Assembly: GCA_037013495.1 (NCBI GenBank)
Contig: CM072803.1
Span: 22,155,501 to 22,219,500 of the forward strand
Source of the DNA: Hippophae tibetana
Lineage: Eukaryota; Streptophyta; Magnoliopsida; Rosales; Elaeagnaceae
Direction of reading: 5' to 3'
DNA length: 64,000 nt
The translations under genes were made by a program, and so were the position numbers. Within the stretch, counting starts at the first letter, position 1. The number at the start of each line of letters is the position of its first letter. Below are positions 1 through 12,600 of this stretch, piece after piece. A model generated the notes under the pieces. It did not search any database and was not told the DNA's origin. It saw nothing but the letters and a program-made list of their open reading frames with translations.

Positions 1-12
1 TTTTATTTACAG

Positions 13-1489
13 GGGAACCTGCAAAGAACAAAAAGCAAGCAGAGAAGAATGCGGCAATGGCAGCTTGGACATCTCTTAAACAATGTAAGTTTGTCATACA
101 TTTTGTTCTCTTAAAATTTTTAATTTCAGACCATTCAAAATAGCCTTGCTTGTTTGGTGTGTTTGGAAAGGGGTCGTCTGAATCTCAAGTTTTGTTGGTC
201 CACTCTTGTTGAATCATACTTTCATACATCATTACAAGCACAAGGTGAATTCATGCCATACGTCAAGTTGGTGCATGCACGTGCTTGGTGGTTTGTACAC
301 TGAAGAGGCTTTCTTTTGTAATTTTACTTTTGGGTCATTGTAGTGTTTTGGGGTCCATTTGTTTATGTTGCCGACCCTGTAATAATGCTTATCATAGCAA
401 AAATGCCTTTTCAATCCAAACTGGAAAGAAAGAAAGGAAAAAAAAATCCGTTAGTGCTTTCATGACTCAAAACACATTTTGTGCTTCTTCCTAAAAGCAC
501 CTTCTTATAAACACTTTTCATTGTAATCACTTTTAACATGAGCTCAAACAAACACACCCTTAGTGTTCCTCTCAATTGTTTTTCGTATTCCTTATTGTAT
601 CATACCACCAACCTTCCCATTAATTTTCAGATGTTACTAAGTGTCACCTTTATTTTTATTATTCAACTATTTGGTGCATGTTTAAATCTAAACCACGCTT
701 CTTTTTTTCTGGCCAGTGGCAAAAGAAGCTGTGAGTTCTTCATCAGAACCAGAAAGTAATGACGAGCTAGAACAGATTACTATAGCTCGGGCATTGATTA
801 ACTACCGTAGGAAAGAAAAGATAGCAATGGCTAATCCAAACGCTCCAATACCTTTCCGAAAGACGTTTTCTTTTCAGAATCTCAGACCAACCAGTCCACA
901 ACCTCCCCTTGCTACCACATCAAAAATTCTCCCCTTAATTTGCCAAAAAATGGCTTCTCGAGGCAGAACACTTTCAACTTCAGTTAATAACAGGTTGGCC
1001 ACATCACGACATCCTTCTCCAGCAGAATCCAGTGGAGTATGTCATCTGAAATTCCCTGCTGCTGGAGCAACTCCTTATGTCCCTATCCTTCAATTGAGAA
1101 CACCTTGCCATGGAATGGCGCCACCAGTGACAATAAGGACTTCGGTTCCTGTTTTCTCTGCACCCCCACTTATGCCACCTGCTGCAGTTCCTTGTCAACT
1201 GATTCATCCCACTCCTGTTAGAGTTGCTCCACCAGTTACTATTAGGCAAGCCATTCCTGTTTTTGCTGCCCCACCTATACAAAAGGAGGAACCACCAACC
1301 GTACATAAAGATCTTACAACGGCAAGTGTAACTGCTCCCAACTTGCAGAGTAAACTGGTAACTGCATCTTCTGCTAACTTGCAGAGTGAACCTTTGGCTG
1401 AAACCAAGGAAAGTGGAAGCGAATCTTCAAAGATCTGTATCAAATCAGAGGCAGAGACAGTGTATAACTTAGAAGAGCTGAAACTTTGA
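13..1489 (+). CDS. DRB2: DRB2-like double-stranded RNA-binding protein, 3' part of gene
   Basis: Partial gene; its 5' exons lie outside the window. Two exons are visible: 13-84 (after an AG acceptor, ending at a GTAAGT donor) and 717-1489 (after CCAG, ending in TGA). Joining them gives KQ-LAKEA in one frame. The first exon encodes the last helix of the second dsRNA-binding domain, with the KNKKQAEKNAAMAAW signature. The last exon encodes the DELEQ..IARALINYR segment and the long proline-rich tail of the DRB2/3/5 group, with two copies of APPVTIR followed by PVFxAPP. In Arabidopsis, DRB2 is a Dicer-partner protein that affects non-canonical microRNA production and acts against DRB1/HYL1; that role is known for the family and inferred here. 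DRB3 or DRB5 is less likely because the tail motifs fit DRB2 best, as far as I recall those sequences. The 632-bp intron carries a MITE-like repeat. Confidence 0.88.
151..565. repeat. MITE-like repeat in the DRB2 intron
   Basis: The intron contains a block starting near TGTTTGGTGTGTTTGG and ending near CAAACAAACACACCCTTAG, so its ends are loosely inverted copies. Inside are words such as AAAAGCACCTTCTTATAAACAC and CATGACTCAAAACACATTTTG. The same words recur in reverse orientation in the first ARF intron (48205-48555). I infer a shared non-autonomous DNA element. No clean target duplication was found, and the borders are approximate. Confidence 0.4.
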
Positions 1490-2040
1490 AGGTGGTTGGT
1501 TGAGAATTGGCGGTGCCATTGGCTTTGTGCTAGGCTTAAAGTTTGTTTTCTTCATTTTTCTCTTCCTATTGTAATTGTTCTTTTACCTTTTTGCCCTTCC
1601 TTTTTTAAATAGCTACAATTGGCAGGATAAGTTAGAATCGGCAGTCTTATATTATAGATCTATGCGATTTTGAAGAGCAGATGTGTCAGTTTGTTATTGG
1701 TCATACCCATGCAAGCTCATAATATGATAACAACAGTTGTAGATGACCTGTTGTAGCAACAGCAATTATTTATACCCTTTTGAGGGAACTTGTTACAAGT
1801 GCCTTTGTAATGTTTTCTAGCACAGGGACATATCTGGAAATGCTAGTTTTACAAATTTGGAATATGTCTCAAATGACCAACAAAACTGTTATTTGGTCGC
1901 AGTCAGTTAAGATTAGTAGCCTTTGAGTTATTATTATTGCATCTTTGCATTCAAACTGTATTTTGCCTTGTAATATATGTGGGACTCTCCCATTTGTGAT
2001 GTTGTAGTTATTCAAACATTAGAACGTGAATTCATAATAA
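1490..2040 (+). other. 3' UTR and downstream flank of DRB2
   Basis: This stretch follows the DRB2 stop codon directly. It is T-rich and of mixed composition, unlike the much more AT-rich DNA beyond about 2040, which fits a 3' untranslated region of up to about 500 bases. There are several AATAA-like words near 2030-2050, but none can be assigned as the poly(A) signal. Confidence 0.5.
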
Positions 2041-2897
2041 TACATAATAGTTAGATAAAAAGTCATATCACTTAAAATACATATCAATTTCAATAAATTA
2101 TTGATTATATTGCATCAAAAAATATAAATTTGATGGATGAAGCAATATGTGAATCAACGTCACAATCAACACATGATATTGGTGCATTTGTCACCTATTT
2201 TTTATGGGTTTTTCTTGATTGTTTTTTTTATGGATTTTAAGATTTTTTTTCTAATTCAATCAAAAGATAAACTTTTATACTAATCTGGCTAATCAACTTA
2301 TTTTGATAACATTGTATGTACCTTCATTTAATATCTGGCACGTATATTAAATTATCTAAATAAGCTTTAAAAGACAACTGTTTGTATTTTTACATCTTTG
2401 TCGGTTGGATTTTTGGGCGATCCAAATGGCACCAAACCCATACATCTTCATCCTCGTTCAACTCCGCAATCCATGTTAATCTTCTCTCCGACCCACTCTC
2501 TTAAAAATAGACTAGTACCAAATTTTACACGCGCCATTTGTGAACGACGAGCTCTCAAAACCCACATCCATATTTGGTCTCCAAGGTGAACGTTGTGTTC
2601 ATCGGAGATGAAGCTGATGATTCTCGTGTTTATCGAAAATGAAGTCGATGAAATAGGAGAATTAAATTGAGTATTCCAGGAGATTTTGTTAAACTATTTT
2701 TACAAAAGTACCATTAGAATATGATTGATAAATATTATCCGAATTAACTCAATATTTATTAAAATTAGATTTAAAAAAATCAAAGAAAATAATCATTCTT
2801 ATATAAAGTATAATTAGACTTATTTATATAAATAGTGTTCTATTTTAAATACTTGATTCACCTAATAGTTTGACTTTAATACAAATTATTTTTCTTA
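2041..2897. other. Intergenic AT-rich stretch with a richer island at 2400-2640
   Basis: No gene is recognised. Between about 2400 and 2640 the base composition is more balanced, with words such as GGCGATCCAAATGGCACC and ACACGCGCCATTTGTGAACG, and a short open frame on the plus strand. The frame matches nothing I know. The island may be a fragment of an old gene or transposon. Confidence 0.4.
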
Positions 2898-4796
2898 TTG
2901 GATGTGTGAACGAGTCTTATATTGAAAACACATAAAAATTAAATTTAGTATATAATTGAAATGTGTTACTCCTCTTAATATGCTAATCTTTTGTGTTAGA
3001 ACACAGGGTTAATAAGTGGTATCAAATATAAGATCTAATTTGTATAACGAACACAAAGTGAATCTCCAAGGTAAAAGTGTACATGTATAGGTGATGCATA
3101 TTACCCAAATTTAAACATATAATGTGCCCTTTGTTAGATTGCGATAATAATTACTCGATATTTGATCGATATCATTTTATATGTATATATATGTGTGTGC
3201 ACGTGCACCATCAATTCGAACATATTTATAATGATTTTATTTTCATATGTATGTTTTTAAGTGTTATATAGGTGTTTATGGATAAAATGAGCAAAAGGAC
3301 AAAATGTGTATTTAGAACAAAAACAAAACATTTGATCAATCAAGGAGTTAAGACAAAAATGAAGAAAAGTTCAATCGATCCAAAAAGGTTTTGATCGATC
3401 GAGCTTTAATCGAGGATTGCTTGAGTATTCTTGATTGGAAAGTACAATGGTTAGATTGATCGAGAAAAGGTCTTGATCAATCAAAACATCTAATCAAGAC
3501 TCAAATGTGGTATTTTTTTTACACTAACTTTTAATCATGATCATTAGATCAAGCAAGCCTTAATCCTAATTCAATTAGGCACATAAATACACTATATAAA
3601 AAACCTAATGGGTCATAAAAAAATTATTGGAACAAGAAACAAGAGAGATTGAATAACACATCAAGGGTAACTTTTGAATTAGATTTTGAAAAAAATATCA
3701 AAGATTTTCATAAGATATCTTCTTTAGATTTTTAAGTGAATATAATGTTGATTCATTTAGGATCCATGTCTGTCTAAATTAATGATGTGATCATGGGCAA
3801 TTTTAAGTCCTAAATTATAGTTCAATTAATTTAGTATTATGATAATTTTAATTTCAATTCTTGATTCTTGATATATTCAATTCTATATTTAAATATCAAA
3901 ATTATACATATATAAATTAGAGTAATTAACTATTTTATTGTATAAATATGTTTATTTCTAATCTTAGAAGTCAGTATGTAATCACTAATATTTTTATTTA
4001 AATTGGTACCTTATAATTAGTGTCATAAGTATGATTGAATGCCTACATTAAAGATCAAACAATGATTTTAATTTTACATAGTTTAATTATCATCTTTTTC
4101 AAATCTTAATGTAACGAATGAATTGAATCTAATAGTGTATCTCTTAACAATTCAAGATTTAGGAAAAAATAAAAAATCTTAAGTGAATCAAGTCTTCTAA
4201 AGTTAAAATTAAGAATTCAAAAAAGGTTTTAAATTGTGAAGAAATTTAGAACACAAGAAACTAATTTCTATTAATAACATATTTAAGAAATTTGTAAGCT
4301 AATAGTGAAGATAGTATCCTAATAACATTTATCTTATAAATCTTATGCAATTAATTTTTATTGTTTTATATTGTTTTCTTTGTAAACAATCAAAATACAC
4401 ATTTTTATAGTAATAGGAGTTGTTATTATCTTCATGTATATGACAACCCTTATTTTTAAATTACTTATCACTCGTGTGCGACCACGTATATTTACGCGTG
4501 CCTAAACATGTCAATATTATGATAGACTTGTGAGATTCTTAAGGTGTAATTACATTGACATGGATTCTTTTACTCTTTTTTATCAACTTGGCATTTGTCC
4601 TTAATATATGGATATGATTTAAGTCTAAAGAAGACTATATGTATTTAAATCTAAAGAAGACTATATGTTCTTGAGGGGGGATTGTTGGGTGTACGAAGCA
4701 GTATCATATTGAAAAATTATGAAAAATAAATTGAATATATGATTAAGATGAGCTACTCTTCCTAATAAGTTTATGAGTTGAAAACTAAACCCAACA
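2898..4796 (+). mobile_element. Decayed non-coding LTR element (LARD/TRIM-like)
   Basis: Two short related repeats flank this region in direct orientation. The left copy is about 2898-3016 (TTGGATGTGTGAACGAG..., with TATTGAAAA and CTCCTCTTAATA). The right copy is about 4683-4796 (TTGTTGGGTGTACGAAGC..., with TATTGAAAA and CTCTTCCTAATAAG, ending CCCAACA). The left copy is followed at once by TGGTATCAAAT, a methionine-tRNA-type primer binding site. The right copy is preceded by GAGGGGGGAT, a polypurine tract. That is the arrangement of a plus-strand LTR retrotransposon. The roughly 1.7-kb interior has no coding frame. At 3330-3500 it is rich in GATCGATC-type words, and at 3560-3660 it has a TATATAAAA promoter-like stretch that may be part of another LTR. 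No target duplication is evident. The LTRs are diverged, so the insertion is old. Confidence 0.5.
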
Positions 4797-5049
4797 CTTT
4801 CTTTGAATCTTATATTAGAATCACGAATAATATTGTTTGAACTAGAAAAAAACCTTCTTATAAATGTTTGATTTATCCCTAATCAACTTTTTTTTTACTT
4901 ACTTATAACTGAAATTGTACATTATCTCTTTCATAATTGCACTTATTCCTCGTATATGTTGTCTTTTCCCACAAAGTTGCTTTAATTTATTTTCTTTATT
5001 TTTAAATCCATCCAAAGCCTTTGACTCAAAAAACACGTAACAAAGGGAA

Positions 5050-5284
5050 TGTTGGTGTATGTTATGATGCATGCTGCAACAGTGGCAGACAATAATGTTT
5101 AGTGGAGTAAAACATGGAGCAGACAATAATATTAGTGGAGCCATAAAACATGGAGGTGCACCAGCTAGAGTTATTGTTTAGTTTTCGTTTTTCCTTGTAT
5201 ACATATACCTAAACTCTTGTACATAAGCAGAACAGAAATAATATGAAATATATATGATAATTATCATAAACATAATGTTTGTCA
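5050..5284 (+). repeat. 5' LTR of the first copia element
   Basis: Begins TGTTGGTGTATG and ends TTTGTCA, directly before the primer binding site. It aligns base for base in length with 9376-9610. Shared landmarks are GCATGCTGCAACAGTGG, CTAGAGTTATTGTTTAG and GAAATAATATGAAATATATA. Confidence 0.93.
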
Positions 5285-6224
5285 TGTTATCAGAGAAAGT
5301 TATTGCTTACTAATGGAATTACCTGCTACGCTGATTTTTGTTCTCAGACCATTTGATTTCTGATTTTTGGTGTGACCATTATGGTTTACACTTACCCTCT
5401 GTTTTTTGATCTCTGATTTCTAGTGTGGCAATTCTAGTTTACTCGTGAAACTGTACCAATTCTATTTTCTCGAAGAAATATGAATCGTAGAGATGAACAG
5501 TGTCACGCCATAGAAGTGGTTCTGAAAAAATTCAAAGTAAACGTCTTTTAGGCGAGAGGGCCATTGACGTCACTGTGTACCTTGTTTGTGTGTATAGTTG
5601 GCTGGAAAAAGAGAAAAAACCGATCAGTTGCAATATTGAAAAAAAAAGTGTTTTCGTGTTCTGGAAATCTGAATCAAAACAAACAAAGAAGAAGAAGAAG
5701 AAAAGACAGAGAGCATGATCTAGTATCCAAAAATACCTGTTTTCTAGAGAAAACTATCATTTCAGAAAGAAACATAACGTAACTCAGACTTGCAGGCTAG
5801 AGCTCGCAGCGATAAACGACGTTGAGGTTGCAGTTTGTAGCTGTGTCCATTGGCTGATGTACGAACTCTCACAAATTAGTTATTACGGTTGGTTGACTAG
5901 AGTCGCACCCGTCTAGCCACCGTCGTGGGCAACCGTACCACTCTCTTACCTTAGAGAAACGTGGAACGTAGCGAAGAAGAGCACCACTTCACAGAGACGG
6001 AGGACCAAGTGGGGGGCTGAAACCGTCTGAACCTCCGACTGCACCATTTCGGTGGATCTGAGAGAAGAGAAAAGGGTTCGACCATCTTGATCAATTAATG
6101 CATGAAGATCAAAAGAAGAAGGGCGTCGTTGCGCGAATGGGAAATTAGGGTTACATTTTTATTTATTTATATAATGGCTAATGTGTAAAAAAAGGCAAAA
6201 GGAAAGGAAAAGAATTTAGATTTC
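5285..6224 (+). other. Long untranslated leader of the first copia element
   Basis: About 940 bp separate the 5' LTR from the gag start, far more than the few dozen bases usual in copia elements. Positions 5790-6110 are much richer in G and C than the rest of the element (for example CACCCGTCTAGCCACCGTCG). At 5690-5710 there is a run of AAG triplets. The segment could be captured host DNA or an inserted fragment. No long open frame is seen. Confidence 0.6.
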
Positions 6225-9200
6225 ATGACAGAATCTAGAGATTTAACCACCAATTTCATATTGGAAGAGTTGACTACAAAAATGACGGAAGTTATAAGTA
6301 GAGCTCAGATCACCTCACAACCTCCGTTAACTAAAGCGTCGACTACTCCCATTAGTATCAAGTTGGGAGGATCCAACTATGCCTTGTGGTCCAAGGTAGT
6401 GGAGATGTATATCTCTGGCAAAGACAAATTGTGATATATTAATGTGGATGACCTCAGTTTAGGAAGAGTCAATCACATGCAACACACTATTGGTAACAAG
6501 GAACACGAGATTTTTTATGTCATCATCGATTTGGGCATCCATCATTTGGGTATTTAAAGCACCTACTTCCTAGTTTATTTTCAAATATCACACACTCAGA
6601 TTTCAAATGTGATACTTGTATCTTAGCAAAAAGTTATAGGGCGTCTTATCCTATAACCATGAATAAAAGTATGACTCTTTTTGCTTTAGTACATTCTGAT
6701 GTTTGGGGACCTTCCTCGGTCACTACGTCATTGTTGGTTTGTAATTTTTGTTGATGATTGTACACGAATGACATGACTTTACCTTCTCAAACATAAAGAT
6801 GAAGTATTTTCTACATTTCACTTGTTTCATACCATGGTTCAGACACAATTTTCTAAAAAAAATAAGATTCTTAGGTCTGATAATGGAGGGGATTATGTTA
6901 ATCAATAATTTCGGACATACTTGGACAACCATAGTATTCTCCACGAAACCTCGTAGATACTGCAGAGAGGAAGAATATGCATATTTTAGAAACTGCTCGG
7001 GCCTTACTGATTAGTGCACATATGCCTAGTAGATACTAGAGTGATACTGTTACTATAACTGTGTATTTACTAAAATGTATGCCCATAAAAACCTTACAAT
7101 TCCAAACTCTATTAAAGGTGCTATCTGATCATGTTCCCTTACCTACTATTTTGATGCTTCCGACCCGAATTTTTGGATGTGTTGCTTTTGTCCACCTCCA
7201 TAAAAATCAACTAACTAAGTTGGATCCATGTGTTGTCCAACGTGTTTTCTTGGGGTATGACGTATAAAAAAAGAGATACCGATGCTACGATCCTATTACT
7301 AAAAGAACCTACATTACCACGGATGTCACTTTCCTAGAATCTGAATGGTTTTTTCCATCATCAGTATCCAATTACCCTCTTCAAGGGGGGAGTTATGGTG
7401 AAGAACGAAATTGGCTTGATGTTGAAGTATTAGACATTAGTAACAATCCGACATATTCAGATAATGCCAATAATATGGATGAGCCAGTACCTAGACCCGA
7501 ACTTGCACTTCTAAGAACTGAATCTGAACTAGTGATTGAATCTCTAGAATATGTAGTGGTTGATGCAACCCTCCACTCTCTAGTACCCAATGATCCTCTT
7601 GTTGAGAATACTCCTGAGGTAAGTTCTCCTATCATACATTTACAAACTAATGCTATAGATACATCTGTTGGTTATGTTCTACCTTTCAGACACAATCCAG
7701 GCAAACCTCTGAATCGATACTCTCCAGACAAAGAGGAACGACAACCCAAGTATCCAATAGCCAATTATGTATCTACTCAAGGGTTATCTGAATCTATCAG
7801 GGCTTTTACACAAACACTCTTCTCATGTCAAATTCCAAGCAGCGTTGAAGAAGCTTTATCTGATCCAAATTGGGCTCAAGCTATAAAAGAAGAATTTGAG
7901 GCACTGTAGAAGAATAACACATGGGTGTTAAGCAAGTTGCCTCAAAGGAGGAAGATGGTAGGATGCAAGTGGATTTTCTCCATTAAGTATAAAGCAGATG
8001 GGTCAGTTGATCGATACAAGGTGAGACTAGTAGCAAAAGGGTATACACAGAAACATGGTATAGATTATCAAGAAACCTTCTCACATATGGCTAAACTAAA
8101 AAATGTGAGAGTTTTGTTATCTCTTGCAGCAAATTTAGATTGGCCATTGTACCAACTTGACGTGAAGAATGCCTTCCTTCATGATGACTTTGAAGAAGAG
8201 ATTTATATGGATATTCCACCATGATATATTGTTACATCAGGAAAAGAAACTGCATGTAGATTACAACGAGCATTGTATGGACTAAAACAATCACCTCGAG
8301 CATGGTTTGGAAAATTGAGTTCAACAATGAGAAAATATGGGTTTTAACAAAACAACTATGACCACACTTTTTTCCTAAAACATCGATTGAGAAAAATAAC
8401 AACCCTTATAGTCTATGTAGACGACATGATCATTACAGGGGATGATAAAGAATAAATCTCTAGGCTTCAAGAACAACTGTCAAATGAGTTTGAAATGAAG
8501 GACTTGGGAGGGCTCAAATACTTCTTAGGCATTGATGTAACAAGATCAAAACAAGGTATATGTCTTTCCCAAAGGAAATATAATCTATATCTACTAGCAG
8601 AGGTAGGATTACTAGATTGCAAACCTATCGATATTCTGATGGTCCAAAATCATAAACTTGGAGAATATGTGGACCAAGTACTAGCAGATAAACAGAGATA
8701 TCAACGGTTAGTATGTAAACTCATATACTTATATCATACTCGACCTGATATTGCTTATGTTGTGAGTGTCGTGAGTCAGTTTACGCACTACCCAAGGGAA
8801 GACCATATGGATGTCGTTATGCAAATACTCCGTTATTTAAAATCCTCCCCTGGGAAATGACTTATGTTTTCAAAGAATGGTCAATTGGAAGTCGTTGGAT
8901 ATACAGATTCAGACTAGGCAGGGAATATGAAGGATAGGAAATCTACTGGTGGGTACTTTACTTTTGTGGGGGGTAATCTTGTTACATAGAGGAGCAAGAA
9001 GCAAAAGGTAGTTGCCTTATCTAGTGGTGAAGCTAAATTTCGAGGAATGGTCAAGGGAATATGTGAGCTCTTTTGGTTGAAAAAACTTCTAACTGAGATT
9101 GGTGTTGCTCCTAACTCTGAAATGAACTTATTTTGTGATAACAAAGCAACCATTGCCATCTCTCACAATCCAGTTCAATATGATCGCACGAAGCACGTTG

Positions 9201-9331
9201 AAGTGGATCGGAACTTCATCGAATAGAATCTTGAAGAAAAGATTATTCAGCTTCAATTTGTTAAACCAGAAGAACAACTGGTTGATATACTCACAAAAAC
9301 TGTATGCAAAGAACTTCTACAACTCACTTGA
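6225..9331 (+). pseudogene. Broken gag-pol of the first copia element
   Basis: The gag N-terminus at 6225-6434 has the LGGSNYALWSK motif of copia gag proteins and stops after 69 residues. From about 6520 the frame resumes in the pre-integrase zone (GHPSFGYLKHLLPS, then HSDVWGPSS at about 6694). It continues through integrase core fragments to about 7270, including the FGCVAFVHL segment. Reverse transcriptase runs from about 7850 to 8480, with [20 protein letters not shown] and the YVDDMIITG catalytic motif near 8413. RNase H lies at 8880-9230, with STGGYFTFVGG and LSSGEAKF. In-frame stops lie at about 7907, 8222, 8347, 8453 and elsewhere. Gag zinc knuckle and protease are absent, which is a deletion rather than point decay. 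It cannot make functional proteins. Confidence 0.9.
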
Positions 9332-9375
9332 TAAGTTGGGCATTAGAGACATATATGTACCAACTTAAGGGGGAG

Positions 9376-9610
9376 TGTTGGTGTGTGTTGTGGTGCATGC
9401 TGCAACAGTGGTAGACACCGATATTTAGTGGAGCAAAACATGTAGTAGAAAATAATATTAGTAGAGCCATAAAATATGTATTTACAGCAGCTAGAGTTAT
9501 TGTTTAGTTTTCGTTTTTCTTTGTATAAATATACCTAAACTCTTGTACATAAACAAAATAGAAATAATATGAAATATATATGATAATTATCATAAACATA
9601 ATGTTTGTTG
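9376..9610 (+). repeat. 3' LTR of the first copia element
   Basis: Begins TGTTGGTGTGTG after a purine tract and ends TTTGTTG, where the 5' copy ends TTTGTCA. The last two bases therefore differ from the canonical CA. It is followed by the target duplication GGGAA. Confidence 0.93.
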
Positions 9611-9615
9611 GGGAA

Positions 9616-12600
9616 AAGAAGTAAGATAATTAATTTTTTTTTGTTAAAATAAAAGAATTTCCAACCATTTTCTTTGCTTTTTTAAATGAATAAATGAACA
9701 GTTTCATTTTCGTTACATTTAATAAAAAAAATACTTAATATTTTTTAAATTTAACGTACATCCAATTCCTTTAATATTACACAATTTAATTATAAGAAAT
9801 ATTTTTTAAATAATGAAAATAAAAATAGATAATGACATTAATAATAACAAAAAATAACGATATCAATTAAAATACACATATATAATAAAAATTTCATATA
9901 TTTTAATTTTGGCACAAATATGAAAGAATAAAAATAAATTTGTTAAATAAATGCATCATGTGCAATTAGAAATATGTCACGATATAATAATATAGCATCC
10001 AGAATCCTTACTCCTATTAACTATTTCTTTTGGCTATAATAAATTTAATAAACATCAAATAAACGAAGGGATCTTTTTTTTTTTTACAATTTTATAAATA
10101 TATAAAATTATTAAATAAATTAAATATGAAATAAATATACAAACACCAACTCTCGCGTGTATATATATATTGGGCACGTGCTCCATATGGTGTTAGCACT
10201 AAATAAAAATAACAAATATTTTTAATTTTTACAAAATTAATGTTTAAATGATTTAAATATTGGATTAAACTGTTTTTTTATTTTTTATAAACAAAAAGAT
10301 CAATATAATAATATCAAGTAATTCAATAATTTGCTTTTAATTTCTTTTTCTTTTTCAATTTTCATAATAAAGATATTTATATTTATTTGTTATGGTGAAA
10401 TAAAATATTTAAGAATAAGAATATTTTTTTGTTTTTATTTGATTATTAAAGCATATGAATAAGTAGCTAGTTTTATATCTGTTAATAAAACATTTATTTA
10501 TTTTGTTTATATGGACGTGGTGTAATATCAACCAATATATTTGTGTATAGTCATTTACTTAAAAAAGGTATTAATAAATGATTTTTTTATTTTTATTTTG
10601 TTCAAAATAGATCATTTCATTTGATAAAAAAATTATTTATTTGTTAATATATTTTTATTTGATATTTATTAGTACTTAAAACTATTAAACGAAGGGTTAA
10701 CTTAAGTCTGTAGGTTTTTAATTTATAATTTAAATTTTCTAAATAATAGTTATATTTTTATTTATTCGAAGTTTAATAAATGACATAATATTGATAAAAA
10801 ATAGTATGTATTAAAAGTAAGTGAAGATTATGATAAAATAATATCAACCGGTCTCATTAATTCATTAAATTACAAGTTGAATCTAAATTTTCTTTCACAA
10901 TTTTGAGAGAAAAATAAATTAATTATTAAATGATAATGAATAGTAAGAAAAGTTATTAAATATAACAATATCACGTAGGATATAATAAAAAAATTCTTTC
11001 TTTCCTTTTATCTGATTTTATAATGCTTTTGTATGGATTTTCTTTATTAGAATAATGTTAAACCTTTCAAATAACAATCCCAAATTCATCAGGTCAATTT
11101 TTTATTTTTCTTTTTATAATATAAAAAGATTTAGATCAATTTAAACACCAAAAAATTAATTAAAATTTGAACTTGGAATAAATAAGATAAAGTGTAAAAA
11201 TAAAACTAAATAGATTACTTAAAAAACACACACCTTAAATTGGTACGTGCAAAACAAGAATATGTAAAAATCATCCAAAACAACACATAAGTGAATAACT
11301 TTTTGTGTTCTTTGCATTCTTTTTTATTGATAAAAATCAATATGTATATACAAACCGAAATAAATGGTCAAATTTAAAAGAAGATAATAAAAGGATGAGA
11401 ATCTTATATGAAATTATTTAGATGCAAAACAAGATTCATTAGTCATAAAATGTCATAATAAAATAGAAAATTGTCAAAATTAGTTTAAATTTTATGATAT
11501 ATGTTCAATATTTAAATAATAATGAAAGAAAAAGAATTGCAAACATATTTAAATTATCTAAATCTAGTCAAGATCTATTCACTTATTGTTTTCTTCATTT
11601 TATGCACGTTATATTCTCAATTCCTTTGATTTATATTAATTTTATAGTTATGTTAATGGAATTAGGATGTATGGAAATAAAAAAAAAACAATCTTAAATT
11701 ATGTAGTAGATATTGATTCAAAATATATTTGTAAATACTTCATTGAACTATTGTATCATTTAAAGAAAATAAAAAAAATTGAGTAGCTCTCTTTTTTATA
11801 TAAGAGTAATATATAATAGATTTGAAAATGTTCTTATTTTTTATATTCTTTCTTGTTTTACTTGATAATTAAAAAATCCACAAAACAAAATAAATATTAA
11901 ATAAATAAATATAATAATTATTATTGAGCAATTCTTTTTTATATATAAGAATAATAGATAATAGTTTTGAAAAGATTCTTATTTATATATATATATTTTG
12001 TACTTTATATGACTCATAAAATGAATAGATATAAAATAAAATTATCAAACAAAATAAAATAAAATAAATCGGAAGCTACCAACTTTCCTTTATATATATT
12101 CTAGTTTTTAGACGCATCATATAATTGAGACTTAATTACCAAATTTTTAATATAAAAATGAGTTTTATATGGTTGAGGCACATCATTAATATTGTGTACA
12201 TATTAAACAATAATATTTTTATTAAAATTTATGAGTTTCAAATATATATCCTCCTATAAATTTAGAAAAGAAAAATAGACTATAATATAGGTGCATTATT
12301 TAAACTTTGAGTAAATTAGTAAAAAAAAATTTAAAATTATAATTTTTATAAAAATAACAACAAAAATTCAATATAGGGATAAAAAAATGAAAATATTAAT
12401 TTTTTAATTCTTAAATATTTAATATCAACATATTTATTCTCTTTTTATAAATAACATATTTATTTATGAATTAATAAAATAATTATTTATAAAAAAATAT
12501 TAAGATAATTTTCAAAATATAATCGTTAGTGAAATTGAATAAAAAAATTCAATCAAAAACATTTGTTATAAATAAAGAAAAATAGTATGATTAACATGGT

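Larger units (their letters stand above)
5050..9610 (+). mobile_element. Ty1/copia retrotransposon relic with both LTRs
   Basis: Both LTRs are 235 bp and highly similar. The element is flanked by the 5-bp duplication GGGAA at 5045-5049 and 9611-9615. A primer-binding-like TGTTATCAGAG follows the 5' LTR at 5285, and a purine tract (AAGGGGGAG) precedes the 3' LTR at 9376. The internal order integrase, reverse transcriptase, RNase H is that of copia. At 4.56 kb it is shorter than a normal copia element: the C-terminal part of gag, the protease and the start of integrase are missing. About 940 bp of unusual leader lies between the 5' LTR and gag. Stop codons and frameshifts throughout show it is not autonomous. 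Confidence 0.93.
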
